The notes under the pieces were generated by a model. That model was not told the DNA's origin and searched no databases. It saw only the letters and a program-made list of their open reading frames with translations. A stretch of DNA of 64,000 nt from JAHJDS01 sp964569795 (GTDB lineage Bacteria > Desulfobacterota > Desulfarculia > Desulfarculales > JAHJDS01), in contig CAZMVB010000004.1 of the NCBI GenBank assembly GCA_964569795.1, positions 129,016 through 193,015 on the forward strand, given 5' to 3'. Below are positions 26,985-34,382 of this stretch, in pieces. A program made the translations under genes and the position numbers. Each line of letters opens with the position of its first letter. The first letter of the stretch is position 1.

Positions 26985-27890
26985 TTACCCGGCCCGCCAC
27001 TGGCGACGGATCGGGCCCAGGGCCTCGAGTTCGGACATCAGCCGCGAGAAATCCTCCGGGGTCAGCGACTGGTCGCCGTCGCACAGGGCCTGATCCGGGG
27101 CGCAGTGAACCTCGACCATCAGGCCGTCGGCCCCCACGGCCAGGGCCGCCCGGGCCAGGGGCACCACGAACCGGCGGTGGCCCACGGCGTGGCTGGGATC
27201 GACGATCACCGGCAGATGGGTCCGCTCCTTGAGGACGCAGACCGCGCTCAGGTCCAGGGTGTTCCGGGTCGCCGTCTCAAAGGTGCGGATGCCCCGCTCG
27301 CAGAGGATCACCCGGTCGTTACCCCCGGCCAGGAGGTATTCAGCGCAGTTCAGGAACTCGTCCACCGTGGTCATCAGGCCGCGCTTGAGGAGGACCGGTT
27401 TATTGACCCGGCCCAGCTTGCGCAGCAGGGAGTAGTTCTGGGCGTTGCGGGCGCCGACCTGGATGACGTCGGTGTAGCGCTCGACCAGGGAGATGTCCTC
27501 GGTGTCCATGACCTCGGTCACCACCGGCAGGCCGGTGACCTGCCGGGCCCGGGCCAGGAGTTCCAGGCCCGGCTGCCCCAGGCCCTGGAAGCCGTAGGGC
27601 GAGGTCCGGGGCTTGTAGGCCCCGCCGCGGAGCATGGTCGCCCCGGCCCGTTTCACGGCCAGGGCCGTGTCCAGCAACTGGTCCTCGGTCTCGACCGAGC
27701 ACGGCCCGGCGATGACCACGAAGCCGGGCCCGCCGAAAAGGGCGCCGCCCACCCGGACCACGGTGTCGCCCGGTCGGCTCCGGCGGCTGACCAGCCGGTG
27801 CGGCCGGGCCGGGAGCTGGGGCATGGGCCCCGCCTGGGCCGCCACGGCCGCCGTCCCCCCCGGGACGCCTTGATTTCCCAATCCGTTCAT
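26985..27890 (-). CDS. aroF: DAHP synthase, type I-beta, second copy (no N-terminal regulatory domain)
   Basis: 301 residues from the ATG at 27890, preceded by GGAGG at good spacing. Joins phosphoenolpyruvate and erythrose 4-phosphate. Signatures: FVVIAGPCSVETEDQLL, LRGGAYKPRTSPYGFQGLG, DVIQVGARNAQNYSLL, LLKRGLMTTVDEFL, ILCERGIRTFE, PVIVDPSHAVG. The N-terminal 40 residues are low complexity and do not form the ferredoxin-like regulatory domain seen in the other copy at 30966-32006. It follows the Tyr/Phe leader and attenuator and precedes pheA-tyrA, so it is probably the Phe/Tyr-controlled isoenzyme. Confidence 0.95.
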   Translation of the reverse strand: MNGLGNQGVPGGTAAVAAQAGPMPQLPARPHRLVSRRSRPGDTVVRVGGALFGGPGFVVIAGPCSVETEDQLLDTALAVKRAGATMLRGGAYKPRTSPYGFQGLGQPGLELLARARQVTGLPVVTEVMDTEDISLVERYTDVIQVGARNAQNYSLLRKLGRVNKPVLLKRGLMTTVDEFLNCAEYLLAGGNDRVILCERGIRTFETATRNTLDLSAVCVLKERTHLPVIVDPSHAVGHRRFVVPLARAALAVGADGLMVEVHCAPDQALCDGDQSLTPEDFSRLMSELEALGPIRRQWRAG

Positions 27891-27933
27891 GATCGACCTC
27901 CATCTGAAATTCACCGGGCCTTGTCCCGGCCAT

Positions 27934-27977
27934 AAAAAACAAAAGGCCGGGGGCGATGCTTGAGTCCGCCCCCGGCC
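27934..27977 (-). terminator. Attenuator terminator upstream of aroF-pheA-tyrA
   Basis: Perfect 11-bp stem GGCCGGGGGCG / CGCCCCCGGCC with an 11-base loop, followed on the minus strand by TTTTGTTTTTT. Antiterminator alternative: GTCCGCCC..GGCCC inside the leader (28015-28030) pairs with GGGCC..GGGCGGAC (27964-27978), overlapping the terminator 5' arm. Confidence 0.85.
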
Positions 27978-28003
27978 CGGGTTTGCTTGACGCTGTTGCC
28001 TCG

Positions 28004-28132
28004 CTACATCCCCTGGGCCTCCGGGCGGACGGTAAAATAGAAGTAATAATAGGCCAGGGTAAACACGGCGAACTCCCTCCGGCCGGGGTCGCGGGACTCG
28101 ACCCGTAAAGGGGCCCAGGCGTGACGTTCCAT
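28004..28132 (-). CDS. Tyr/Phe-rich leader peptide of the aroF-pheA-tyrA attenuator
   Basis: 42 codons with LAYYYFYFTV, six consecutive Tyr/Phe codons, placed 26 bases before the terminator hairpin. AGGGTGAG lies 7 bases before the ATG at 28132; a GTG start at 28144 is also in frame. It begins 13 bases after the aroKB stop, so it attenuates transcription continuing from upstream. The antiterminator arm starts within the codons just after the aromatic run, so a ribosome reaching the stop would mask it and a ribosome stalled at Tyr/Phe would leave it free. Confidence 0.85.
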   Translation of the reverse strand: MERHAWAPLRVESRDPGRREFAVFTLAYYYFYFTVRPEAQGM

Positions 28133-28145
28133 ACGATCGCTCACC

Positions 28146-29705
28146 CTATTCCCCTTGTACCCGGCCCATGGCCGCGGCCAGTTCGAGGGCCGTGACGTCG
28201 TCCACGATCCTCGGCCGGCCCACGCCGGCCAGCAGGATGAAGCAGACCCGACCGCCACGGGTCTTCTTGTCCAGGGCCATGATCTCCCAGGCCCGTTCGG
28301 CCTCGGGCCAGGACGCCTGGCGCGGGGCCAGCCGGGACAGGGTCGCCAGAATCCGGCCGGCCGTTCCGTCGTCCAGCAGACCCCGGCCTCGGGAAAGCTC
28401 GACGGCGACCATCAGGCCCAGGGCCACGGCCTGCCCGTGGCCGAGGCGAAAGCCGCTGGCGCCCTCCAGGGCGTGGCCAAAGGTGTGGCCCAGGTTGAGG
28501 ATGCGGCGACGGTCCTGCTCCCGGAAGTCGTCTCGGACCACCTCGGCCTTGAATCGGGCCGAGGCCCAGGCCGTCTCAGCCAGACCGGGCAGGTCTCCGG
28601 CCAGGAGGCGCGTCAGGTCGGATTCCAGCCGGGCGGTCAGGTCCTCGCCCGAGAGCAAAGCGGTCTTGTAGGCCTCGACCAGGCCGGCCTTGATCGCCCG
28701 CCGGGGCAGGGTGGCCAGGGCCGCGATATCCTGGATGACCGCGACCGGCGTGGTGAAGCAGCCCACCTGGTTCTTGTCCGTTCCCAGGTTGAGGGCCGCC
28801 TTGCCGCCCACGGCCGCGTCCACGCACCCGACCAGGGTGGTGGCGACCAGAACGAAGTCCAGGCCCCGCTTGTAGGTGGCGGACACAAAGGCCCCCAGGT
28901 CGGTGATCACGCCGCCGCCCAGGGCGATGAGCAGGTCGCCGCGCTCGACCCGCCCGTCCAGCATGGTTCGGTAGATCCGCCTGGCCGTGTGCAGGCTCTT
29001 GCTGCGTTCCCCGGGCCGGACCACGATCACCCGGGCGTCGCCCAGACTCGCCCGGTAACGCTCGAGGTGCAGGTCGGCCACCCGGCCGTCGGTCAGGACG
29101 ACCACCCGGCGGCCGGCCAAGAACTCGGTCAGGGCCCGGGGGGCGTCCCAGGTGTTGACCAAAGGATGGCTCGCCCCGGCCGGTCCGATCTCGGCCCGTT
29201 GCTCGGGCCACAAGGCGGCGGCCACGAGCCCCGCCAACTCGGCCGGCCCAAGGCCGTTGACCCCGATCTCGAGGTCGCAGTCGGCATAAATCGCCTGCCG
29301 GAAGGCAAACAGCCGGGCCAGACCGGCCTCGTCCCGCCACAACGGACGCCGGGCCGTCTCGATCGGTCCCAGGCGGCGGCGACAGGTGGCCAGGTCGGCC
29401 GCCAGGTGCACGATCCGGCCCGAGCGCCGCATCAGGCGCCGGTTCTCGGCCGAGACGGGCAGGCCGCCGCCGGTGGCCACCACCAGGCCGCGACGCCGGG
29501 CCAGGCGGGCCAGTTCGGCCGTCTCGGCCCGACGGAAGGCCGCCTCGCCCAGCTGGGCGAAGGCCTCGCTGATCGGCCGGCCCAGGCGCGTAACCAGCAG
29601 GTGGTCAACGTCCACGAAGCCCCGCCCCAGCAGGGCGGCCAGGGCCGGGCCGACCGTGGTCTTGCCCGCGCCCATGAACCCGGTGAGGTAGAGGTTGTCG
29701 ATCAT
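28146..29705 (-). CDS. aroKB: Shikimate kinase - 3-dehydroquinate synthase fusion
   Basis: 519 residues in two domains. Residues about 1-165: shikimate kinase with P-loop LTGFMGAGKTTVG, the FVDVDHLL Asp motif, FRRAE and VVATGGGLP. Residues about 175-519: dehydroquinate synthase with ALGGGVITDLGAFVSATYKRG, TTLVGCVDAAVGGKAALN, KNQVGCF and the metal-site NLGHTFGHALEG. It thus carries out steps 2 and 5 of the shikimate pathway in one chain. Located between aroA and the Tyr/Phe leader. The fusion order is kinase first. Confidence 0.96.
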   Translation of the reverse strand: MIDNLYLTGFMGAGKTTVGPALAALLGRGFVDVDHLLVTRLGRPISEAFAQLGEAAFRRAETAELARLARRRGLVVATGGGLPVSAENRRLMRRSGRIVHLAADLATCRRRLGPIETARRPLWRDEAGLARLFAFRQAIYADCDLEIGVNGLGPAELAGLVAAALWPEQRAEIGPAGASHPLVNTWDAPRALTEFLAGRRVVVLTDGRVADLHLERYRASLGDARVIVVRPGERSKSLHTARRIYRTMLDGRVERGDLLIALGGGVITDLGAFVSATYKRGLDFVLVATTLVGCVDAAVGGKAALNLGTDKNQVGCFTTPVAVIQDIAALATLPRRAIKAGLVEAYKTALLSGEDLTARLESDLTRLLAGDLPGLAETAWASARFKAEVVRDDFREQDRRRILNLGHTFGHALEGASGFRLGHGQAVALGLMVAVELSRGRGLLDDGTAGRILATLSRLAPRQASWPEAERAWEIMALDKKTRGGRVCFILLAGVGRPRIVDDVTALELAAAMGRVQGE

Positions 29706-29721
29706 CGGGGGTCCTCCTTCC

Positions 29722-30969
29722 TCACCGACCCAGCCGCTCGAGGTCGTCGAAGAAGCCGGGGTACGAGATCCGGACGCAGTCGTGCCTGAAAACCTCGGCC
29801 GCCTGCCCGGCCAGGAGCCCGGCCAGGGCCAGGGTCATGGCCATCCGGTGATCGCCGAACGACTGGAGCGGTCCCCGGCCGTCCAGCCGGGTCGGACCAA
29901 TGACGAACAGGTCATCGCCCCGGACGGCCAGGTCGGCCCCCAGGGCGGACAATTGGGACACCACCGCTGCCAGGCGGTCGGTCTCCTTGACCCGCAGCTC
30001 GCCCACGCCCCGAAACACGGTGGTCCCCTGGGCCTGGGTGGCCGTCAGGGCCAGGATGGGCACCTCGTCGATCAGGGTCGGGATCTCGGCCGCGGTCACC
30101 TCGCAGCCGACGAGTTCGGGAGAATAGGTCACCCTGAGGTCACCCCAGGGCTCGGGGTCAGACCCCCGCAGCTCGACCTCGAGGCGACACCCCTGCCGCG
30201 CCAGGACGCCCAGGAACCCGGTCCGGGTCGGATTGAGGAGCACCCCTTCCACCTTGAGGTCGCTGCCCGGGACCACGGCCGTGGCGCAGATGAAAAAGGC
30301 CGCCGACGAGATATCGCCCGGCACCCGGACCTTCTCGGGCAGGCTGAGTTCGGACCGCCTGACCCGGCAGTGGCCGTCGGTTTGGATGAGGTCGGCCCCG
30401 CACCGAATCAAGAGACGCTCGGTGTGATCGCGGCTGCGTCCGGGCTCGATGACCGTGGTCACCCCCTCGGCCTGGATTCCGGCCAGGAGGACCGCGCTTT
30501 TCAACTGGGCGCTGGCCACGGGCAGCTCGTAGGTCACGCCGTTCAGGCTCCGGCCGCTGATGAATACCGGCGGCCGGCCCCCGGTCGGCCGGACCTGTCC
30601 CCCCATGAGTGTCAGCGGCTCGGCCACCCGCTCCATGGGGCGCCGGGAGAGGGATTCGTCCCCGGAGAGGCGCCACTCGCCGGGCCGACCCGCCAGGAGT
30701 CCCATCAGCAGGCGGAGGGTGGTCCCCGAGTTGCCGCAGTCCACCTCGCCCCCGAACACCCGGCCCGCCGCGCCGTCGAGGATCACGTCCGGCCCGACCG
30801 TCCGGGACAGACCGCTCAGCCGCCGCACCGCCTCGAGGGTCGAGGCGCAGTCCGCGCCGGTCGCGAAATTCTCGACCCGGCATTGGCCGCTGGCCAGCAG
30901 GGACACCAGCCCCAGGCGGTGGCAGATGGACTTGTCCCCCGGGGGACGCAGGACGCCCGTCAGACTCAT
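29722..30969 (-). CDS. aroA: 3-phosphoshikimate 1-carboxyvinyltransferase (EPSP synthase)
   Basis: 415 residues from the ATG at 30969, which overlaps the aroF stop in ATGA. Transfers enolpyruvyl from PEP to shikimate 3-phosphate. Motifs: LRPPGDKSICHRLGL, EVDCGNSGTTLRLLMGLLAG, GDESLSRRPMERV, and VRVPGDISSAAFFICATAVV (class II-like R-x-P-G-D-x-S-S-A pattern). ELRVKETDRLAAV and FGDHRMAMTLALAGL complete the site. Followed at 16 bases by aroKB. Confidence 0.96.
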   Translation of the reverse strand: MSLTGVLRPPGDKSICHRLGLVSLLASGQCRVENFATGADCASTLEAVRRLSGLSRTVGPDVILDGAAGRVFGGEVDCGNSGTTLRLLMGLLAGRPGEWRLSGDESLSRRPMERVAEPLTLMGGQVRPTGGRPPVFISGRSLNGVTYELPVASAQLKSAVLLAGIQAEGVTTVIEPGRSRDHTERLLIRCGADLIQTDGHCRVRRSELSLPEKVRVPGDISSAAFFICATAVVPGSDLKVEGVLLNPTRTGFLGVLARQGCRLEVELRGSDPEPWGDLRVTYSPELVGCEVTAAEIPTLIDEVPILALTATQAQGTTVFRGVGELRVKETDRLAAVVSQLSALGADLAVRGDDLFVIGPTRLDGRGPLQSFGDHRMAMTLALAGLLAGQAAEVFRHDCVRISYPGFFDDLERLGR

Positions 30970-32006
30970 GCCGCCACCCCTGGGATGAAGCGGCCCACCG
31001 CCCGGGCCACCTTCGCGACCTCGGCGCTCATCGTCCGGAACTCGTCCAGGGTCAGGCTCTGGCGGCCGTCCGACAGGGCCTCGGCCGGCCGGGGATGAAC
31101 CTCGACCATGATGCCGTCGGCCCCGGCGGCCACGGCGGCCCGGGCCAGGGCCGGGACCAGCTCGCGCTTGCCGGCGGCGTGGCTGGGATCGACGATGACC
31201 GGCAGGTGAGTGTATTGTTTCAGGACGGGCACGGCCGACAAATCCAGCGTGTTGCGGGTCTCGGTCTCGAAGGTGCGGATGCCCCGCTCGCAGAGCATCA
31301 CCTGCCAGTTGCCCTGGGCCAGGATGTACTCGGCGGACAGGAGCAGTTCCTTGACGCTGGCCATGAGTCCCCGCTTGAGGAGCACCGGCTTGTCCTGCTG
31401 GCCGACCGCCTCCAGCAGGGCGAAGTTCTGCATGTTGCGGGCGCCGACCTGGAGGACGTCGGCATAGGCGGCCACCAGATCGACCTCCTGGGGGGACAGG
31501 ACCTCGGTGATGACCGGCAGTCCGGTTTGTTGCCGGGCCTCGGCCAAAATCTGCAGCCCCTCCTCGCCCAGACCGCGGAAGGAGTAGGGGCTGGTCCGGG
31601 GCTTGAAGGCCCCGCCCCGGATGGCGCCCGCCCCGCTCTCGGCCAGGGCCGAGGCCGTCTCGAGCAGCAGTTCCCGGGACTCGACCGCGCAGGGGCCGGC
31701 CACGATCAGGACCTCGCCGTCGCCCACCCGCCGGCCGCCGAATTCGACCACTGTCGGATGGGGGCGGAAGCTCCGCGAGACCAGCCGCCACGACTGGTCG
31801 AAGTCGGTGATCTCCTCGACGCCCGGACATGCGCCCACGGCCGCCTTCAGCTCGCCGGCCAGCTTGGGGCTGATCTCCTCGACCACCCCCAGGACCACGG
31901 GCGTCTCCGGCGAGATCAGTCGCGGCTCCAGGTTGAAGTCCCGGATGGCGGCGATGACCCGGCCGACGTCACCCTTGAGGCAGTTGCGGCGCATGGCGAT
32001 GACCAT
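30966..32006 (-). CDS. aroF: DAHP synthase, type I-beta, with N-terminal ferredoxin-like regulatory domain
   Basis: 346 residues. Residues about 1-70 form a ferredoxin-like regulatory domain of the kind in Thermotoga DAHP synthase, which binds Phe/Tyr. The catalytic barrel follows: LIVAGPCAVESRELLL, IRGGAFKPRTSPYSFRGLG, DVLQVGARNMQNFALL, VLLKRGLMASVKELL, PVIVDPSHAAGKRE. Catalyses the first step of the shikimate pathway. Start overlaps trpG by 38 bases, with GGGGAGG just upstream. It sits under the Phe/Tyr/Trp leader, unlike the shorter second copy. Confidence 0.95.
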   Translation of the reverse strand: MVIAMRRNCLKGDVGRVIAAIRDFNLEPRLISPETPVVLGVVEEISPKLAGELKAAVGACPGVEEITDFDQSWRLVSRSFRPHPTVVEFGGRRVGDGEVLIVAGPCAVESRELLLETASALAESGAGAIRGGAFKPRTSPYSFRGLGEEGLQILAEARQQTGLPVITEVLSPQEVDLVAAYADVLQVGARNMQNFALLEAVGQQDKPVLLKRGLMASVKELLLSAEYILAQGNWQVMLCERGIRTFETETRNTLDLSAVPVLKQYTHLPVIVDPSHAAGKRELVPALARAAVAAGADGIMVEVHPRPAEALSDGRQSLTLDEFRTMSAEVAKVARAVGRFIPGVAA

Positions 32007-32643
32007 GTCCCTCCCCCTGACCGCGGATCGAGGCCGCCGGCAGAACGTCCGGGCGGCACTCCCTCCGGACCGGCGGCAGATGCTCGCCCAAGAAATTCTC
32101 GAAGATCCGGCGTCCCTGGTCGGTGGCCACGGACTCGGGATGGAACTGGACGCCGACCACGGGCAGCTCCGGACTGACCAGCCCCATGACCTCGCCGTCC
32201 AGGGTGTAGGCCGAGACGGCCAGCGGCGGCTTGACGCTGGCCTCGGGGACGACCAGGGAGTGGTAGCGGGTGGCCCGAAAGGGGTTGCGCATCCCCCGGA
32301 AGACGCCCCGGCCGTCGTGAAAGATTTCGGAGCGCTTGCCGTGGACCGGCACGGCCGCCCGGACGACCTGGGCCCCGAAGACCAGGGCGATGGCCTGATG
32401 ACCCAGACAGACCCCCAGGATCGGGATCGTCTCGGCGTAGCGCTCGATCAGGGCGCAGGTGATCCCGGCGTTCTCGGGCCGACCCGGACCGGGCGAGATG
32501 ACGATGGCCTCGATCGGCCAGTCGGCCACGGCCGCAACCGTCAGGGCGTCGTTGCGCCGGACCCTCAGCTCGCAGCCCAGGGCGCCCAGGGCGTGGGCGA
32601 TGTTGTAGGTGAACGAGTCGTAGTTGTCGATGAGCAGGATCAT
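31969..32643 (-). CDS. trpG: Anthranilate synthase glutaminase component
   Basis: 224 residues from the ATG at 32643 (ATGA overlap with trpE). Class I glutamine amidotransferase that supplies ammonia to TrpE. MILLIDNYDSFTYNIAHAL start, ISPGPGRPENAG oxyanion region, catalytic Cys in GVCLGHQAIA, and the His/Glu pair in VVGVQFHPESVATDQG. About 30 extra C-terminal residues (after FLGEHLPP) arise because the frame runs 38 bases into aroF; the last part is unlikely to be conserved. Could also serve p-aminobenzoate synthesis, but operon position points to tryptophan. Confidence 0.95.
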   Translation of the reverse strand: MILLIDNYDSFTYNIAHALGALGCELRVRRNDALTVAAVADWPIEAIVISPGPGRPENAGITCALIERYAETIPILGVCLGHQAIALVFGAQVVRAAVPVHGKRSEIFHDGRGVFRGMRNPFRATRYHSLVVPEASVKPPLAVSAYTLDGEVMGLVSPELPVVGVQFHPESVATDQGRRIFENFLGEHLPPVRRECRPDVLPAASIRGQGEGHGHRHAPQLPQG

Positions 32644-34019
32644 CTCAAACCTCCCGCCGCCGCCTCCAGGGCGGCGATGCCCTGGGCGGCCTTGTGTTGG
32701 ATCTCCTGGTATTCCATCTCCGGGACGCTGTCGGCGACGATGCCCGCCCCGGACTGGATGGTCCATTCATCGCCCCGGAACTGGATCATCCGGATGGCGA
32801 TGCAGGTGTCCATCCGGTCCCCGGGCCCGAAGCAGCCCACGGCCCCGGCATAGGGCCCCCGGGCGTCGGCCTCGAGGTCGTGGATGATCTCCATGGCCCG
32901 GATCTTGGGGGCCCCGGAGACGGTCCCGGCCGGAAAGGTGGCCGCAAAAACGTCCCAGACGTCCCACCGGGGGTCCAGTTGACCGCTGACCTGGGAGACC
33001 AGGTGCATGACGTGGCTGTACCGCTCGACGATCATGTACGGCGAGACCCGGACCGTGCCGTACTGGCAGACCCGGCCGGCGTCGTTGCGGGCCAGATCGA
33101 CCAGCATGACGTGCTCGGCCCGCTCCTTGGGCGAGTCGCACATCTCCCGCTCCAGGGCCAGGTCGGCGTCGGGATCGCTGGACCGGCCCCGGGTGCCGGC
33201 GATGGGCCGCAAAAAGACGCGGCCGTTCTCGACCCGGACCTGGGTCTCGGGCGAGGCGCCCACCAGGCGGCAGTCCGGGAATTTCAGGAAGAACATGTAG
33301 GGCGAGGGGCTCTTGACCCGCAGCCAGCGGTAGGCCGACAGGGGGTCGAGATCGGTCTTGCCCGAGAAACGGTCCGACAGCACCACCTGAAAGATGTCGC
33401 CCTCGCGGATATGGCGCTTGGCCCGCCTGACCGCCTCGAGGAACCCGTCCCGGGGGGGATTGATGACGGTCACCTGGGCCGGGCGCTGTCTCAGGCCGGG
33501 GGCCGTCTCCAGCCGTCGCTCGATGTCCTCGATCTTGGCCTCGGCGCCGGCCTGGTCGCCGGCGATGGCCACCAGGGTCAGACCGCGTCTCAGGTGGTCG
33601 AACACGGCGAACCGGGAGGGAAAGCACAGCCTGGCCACGGGCAGATCGTGGTCCGGTCCGGCCGGCAGCCGCTCGATCAGGCCCACGGCCTCGTAACCGA
33701 TATAGCCCGACAGGCCGCCGACAAAGGGCAGGTCGGGCAGATCGAGACAGGTCAGTTCGGCCGCCAGTTCCCGGACCACGGTGAAGAACTCGCCGGCCGG
33801 CCGGATGCGCGTCAAGGCGCCCTGGTCAACGGTCACCTCTCCCGAGGACAGGGTCACCGCGGCCAGCGGGTCCCAGGCCACGATCGAGTACCGCCCGATC
33901 CCGGTCAGGTCCTCCCCGCTTTCGAACAAGAAGGCGTTGTCCTCGTCCGGGCACAGCTTCAGAAAGGCCGAGACCGGAGTGTCCCCGTCGGCCAGGATCT
34001 GTCGAGTGACTGCCTGCAT
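32640..34019 (-). CDS. trpE: Anthranilate synthase component I
   Basis: 459 residues from the ATG at 34019, which has AAAAGGG ten bases upstream; an ATG at 34028 lies only one base from that site. Converts chorismate to anthranilate. Trp-binding feedback region includes AFLFESGEDLTGIGRYS (the LLES-type motif). The catalytic half has VVLSDRFSGKTDLDPLSAYR, FRPIAGTR-like LRPIAGTRGRS, VDLARNDAGRVCQYGTVRV and TFPAGTVSGAPKIRAMEII. First structural gene of the cluster, immediately after the Phe/Tyr/Trp leader attenuator. Confidence 0.96.
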   Translation of the reverse strand: MQAVTRQILADGDTPVSAFLKLCPDEDNAFLFESGEDLTGIGRYSIVAWDPLAAVTLSSGEVTVDQGALTRIRPAGEFFTVVRELAAELTCLDLPDLPFVGGLSGYIGYEAVGLIERLPAGPDHDLPVARLCFPSRFAVFDHLRRGLTLVAIAGDQAGAEAKIEDIERRLETAPGLRQRPAQVTVINPPRDGFLEAVRRAKRHIREGDIFQVVLSDRFSGKTDLDPLSAYRWLRVKSPSPYMFFLKFPDCRLVGASPETQVRVENGRVFLRPIAGTRGRSSDPDADLALEREMCDSPKERAEHVMLVDLARNDAGRVCQYGTVRVSPYMIVERYSHVMHLVSQVSGQLDPRWDVWDVFAATFPAGTVSGAPKIRAMEIIHDLEADARGPYAGAVGCFGPGDRMDTCIAIRMIQFRGDEWTIQSGAGIVADSVPEMEYQEIQHKAAQGIAALEAAAGGLR

Positions 34020-34046
34020 ACGTTCCATGCCCTTTTCGCCCCAAAT

Positions 34047-34080
34047 AAAAAAGCCCACCGCCTGTTGAGGCGGTGGGCTT
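34047..34080 (-). terminator. Attenuator terminator upstream of trpE
   Basis: Perfect 13-bp stem AAGCCCACCGCCT / AGGCGGTGGGCTT with a 4-base loop, then six T residues on the minus strand. AGGCGGTGTGCT in the leader (34127-34138) mimics the 3' arm at 11 of 12 bases and can pair with the 5' arm as antiterminator. GCACGCCT (34140-34147) can in turn sequester it, giving the full 1:2, 2:3, 3:4 set. Confidence 0.92.
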
Positions 34081-34103
34081 TTATCGGCCGTTGGAATCAG
34101 TCG

Positions 34104-34247
34104 TTAGGGACTAACAACTCCCCCGAAGCACACCGCCTGAGGCGTGCGCCACCAATAAAACCCGTAATAAAAACCGAACCGGACCGTCGGGCAGCCGGAA
34201 ATCGGCGCCTGGGGTCCCGCGGAAACGATGTGTTCAGGTTCGGTCAT
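34104..34247 (-). CDS. Phe/Tyr/Trp-rich leader peptide of the trpE operon attenuator
   Basis: 47 codons containing RFGFYYGFYWWRT: three Phe, three Tyr and two Trp within ten positions, so it could sense all three aromatic amino acids. AAGGGAC ribosome binding site about 9 bases before the ATG at 34247. The two Trp codons (34149-34154) directly precede segment 1 of the attenuator, so a ribosome stalled there would free segment 2 to form the antiterminator. It ends in CFGGVVSP, sharing an FGGV block encoded by GGGGGAGT with leader 1 of trpD. A TTGACA box lies at 34299-34304, but no clear -10 was found. Confidence 0.9.
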   Translation of the reverse strand: MTEPEHIVSAGPQAPISGCPTVRFGFYYGFYWWRTPQAVCFGGVVSP

Positions 34248-34382
34248 GTCGTCATGTCCCTTTTTCAAGATATCAGCATGGAGGGAAGTCATCCGCCTTG
34301 TCAAGAATTTTTTTAGTTCGTGGACCCGGGGACGGGGCAAGCGACTTGTCCCTTGGCCCCGGATCATGATATTTTCCAGGCA

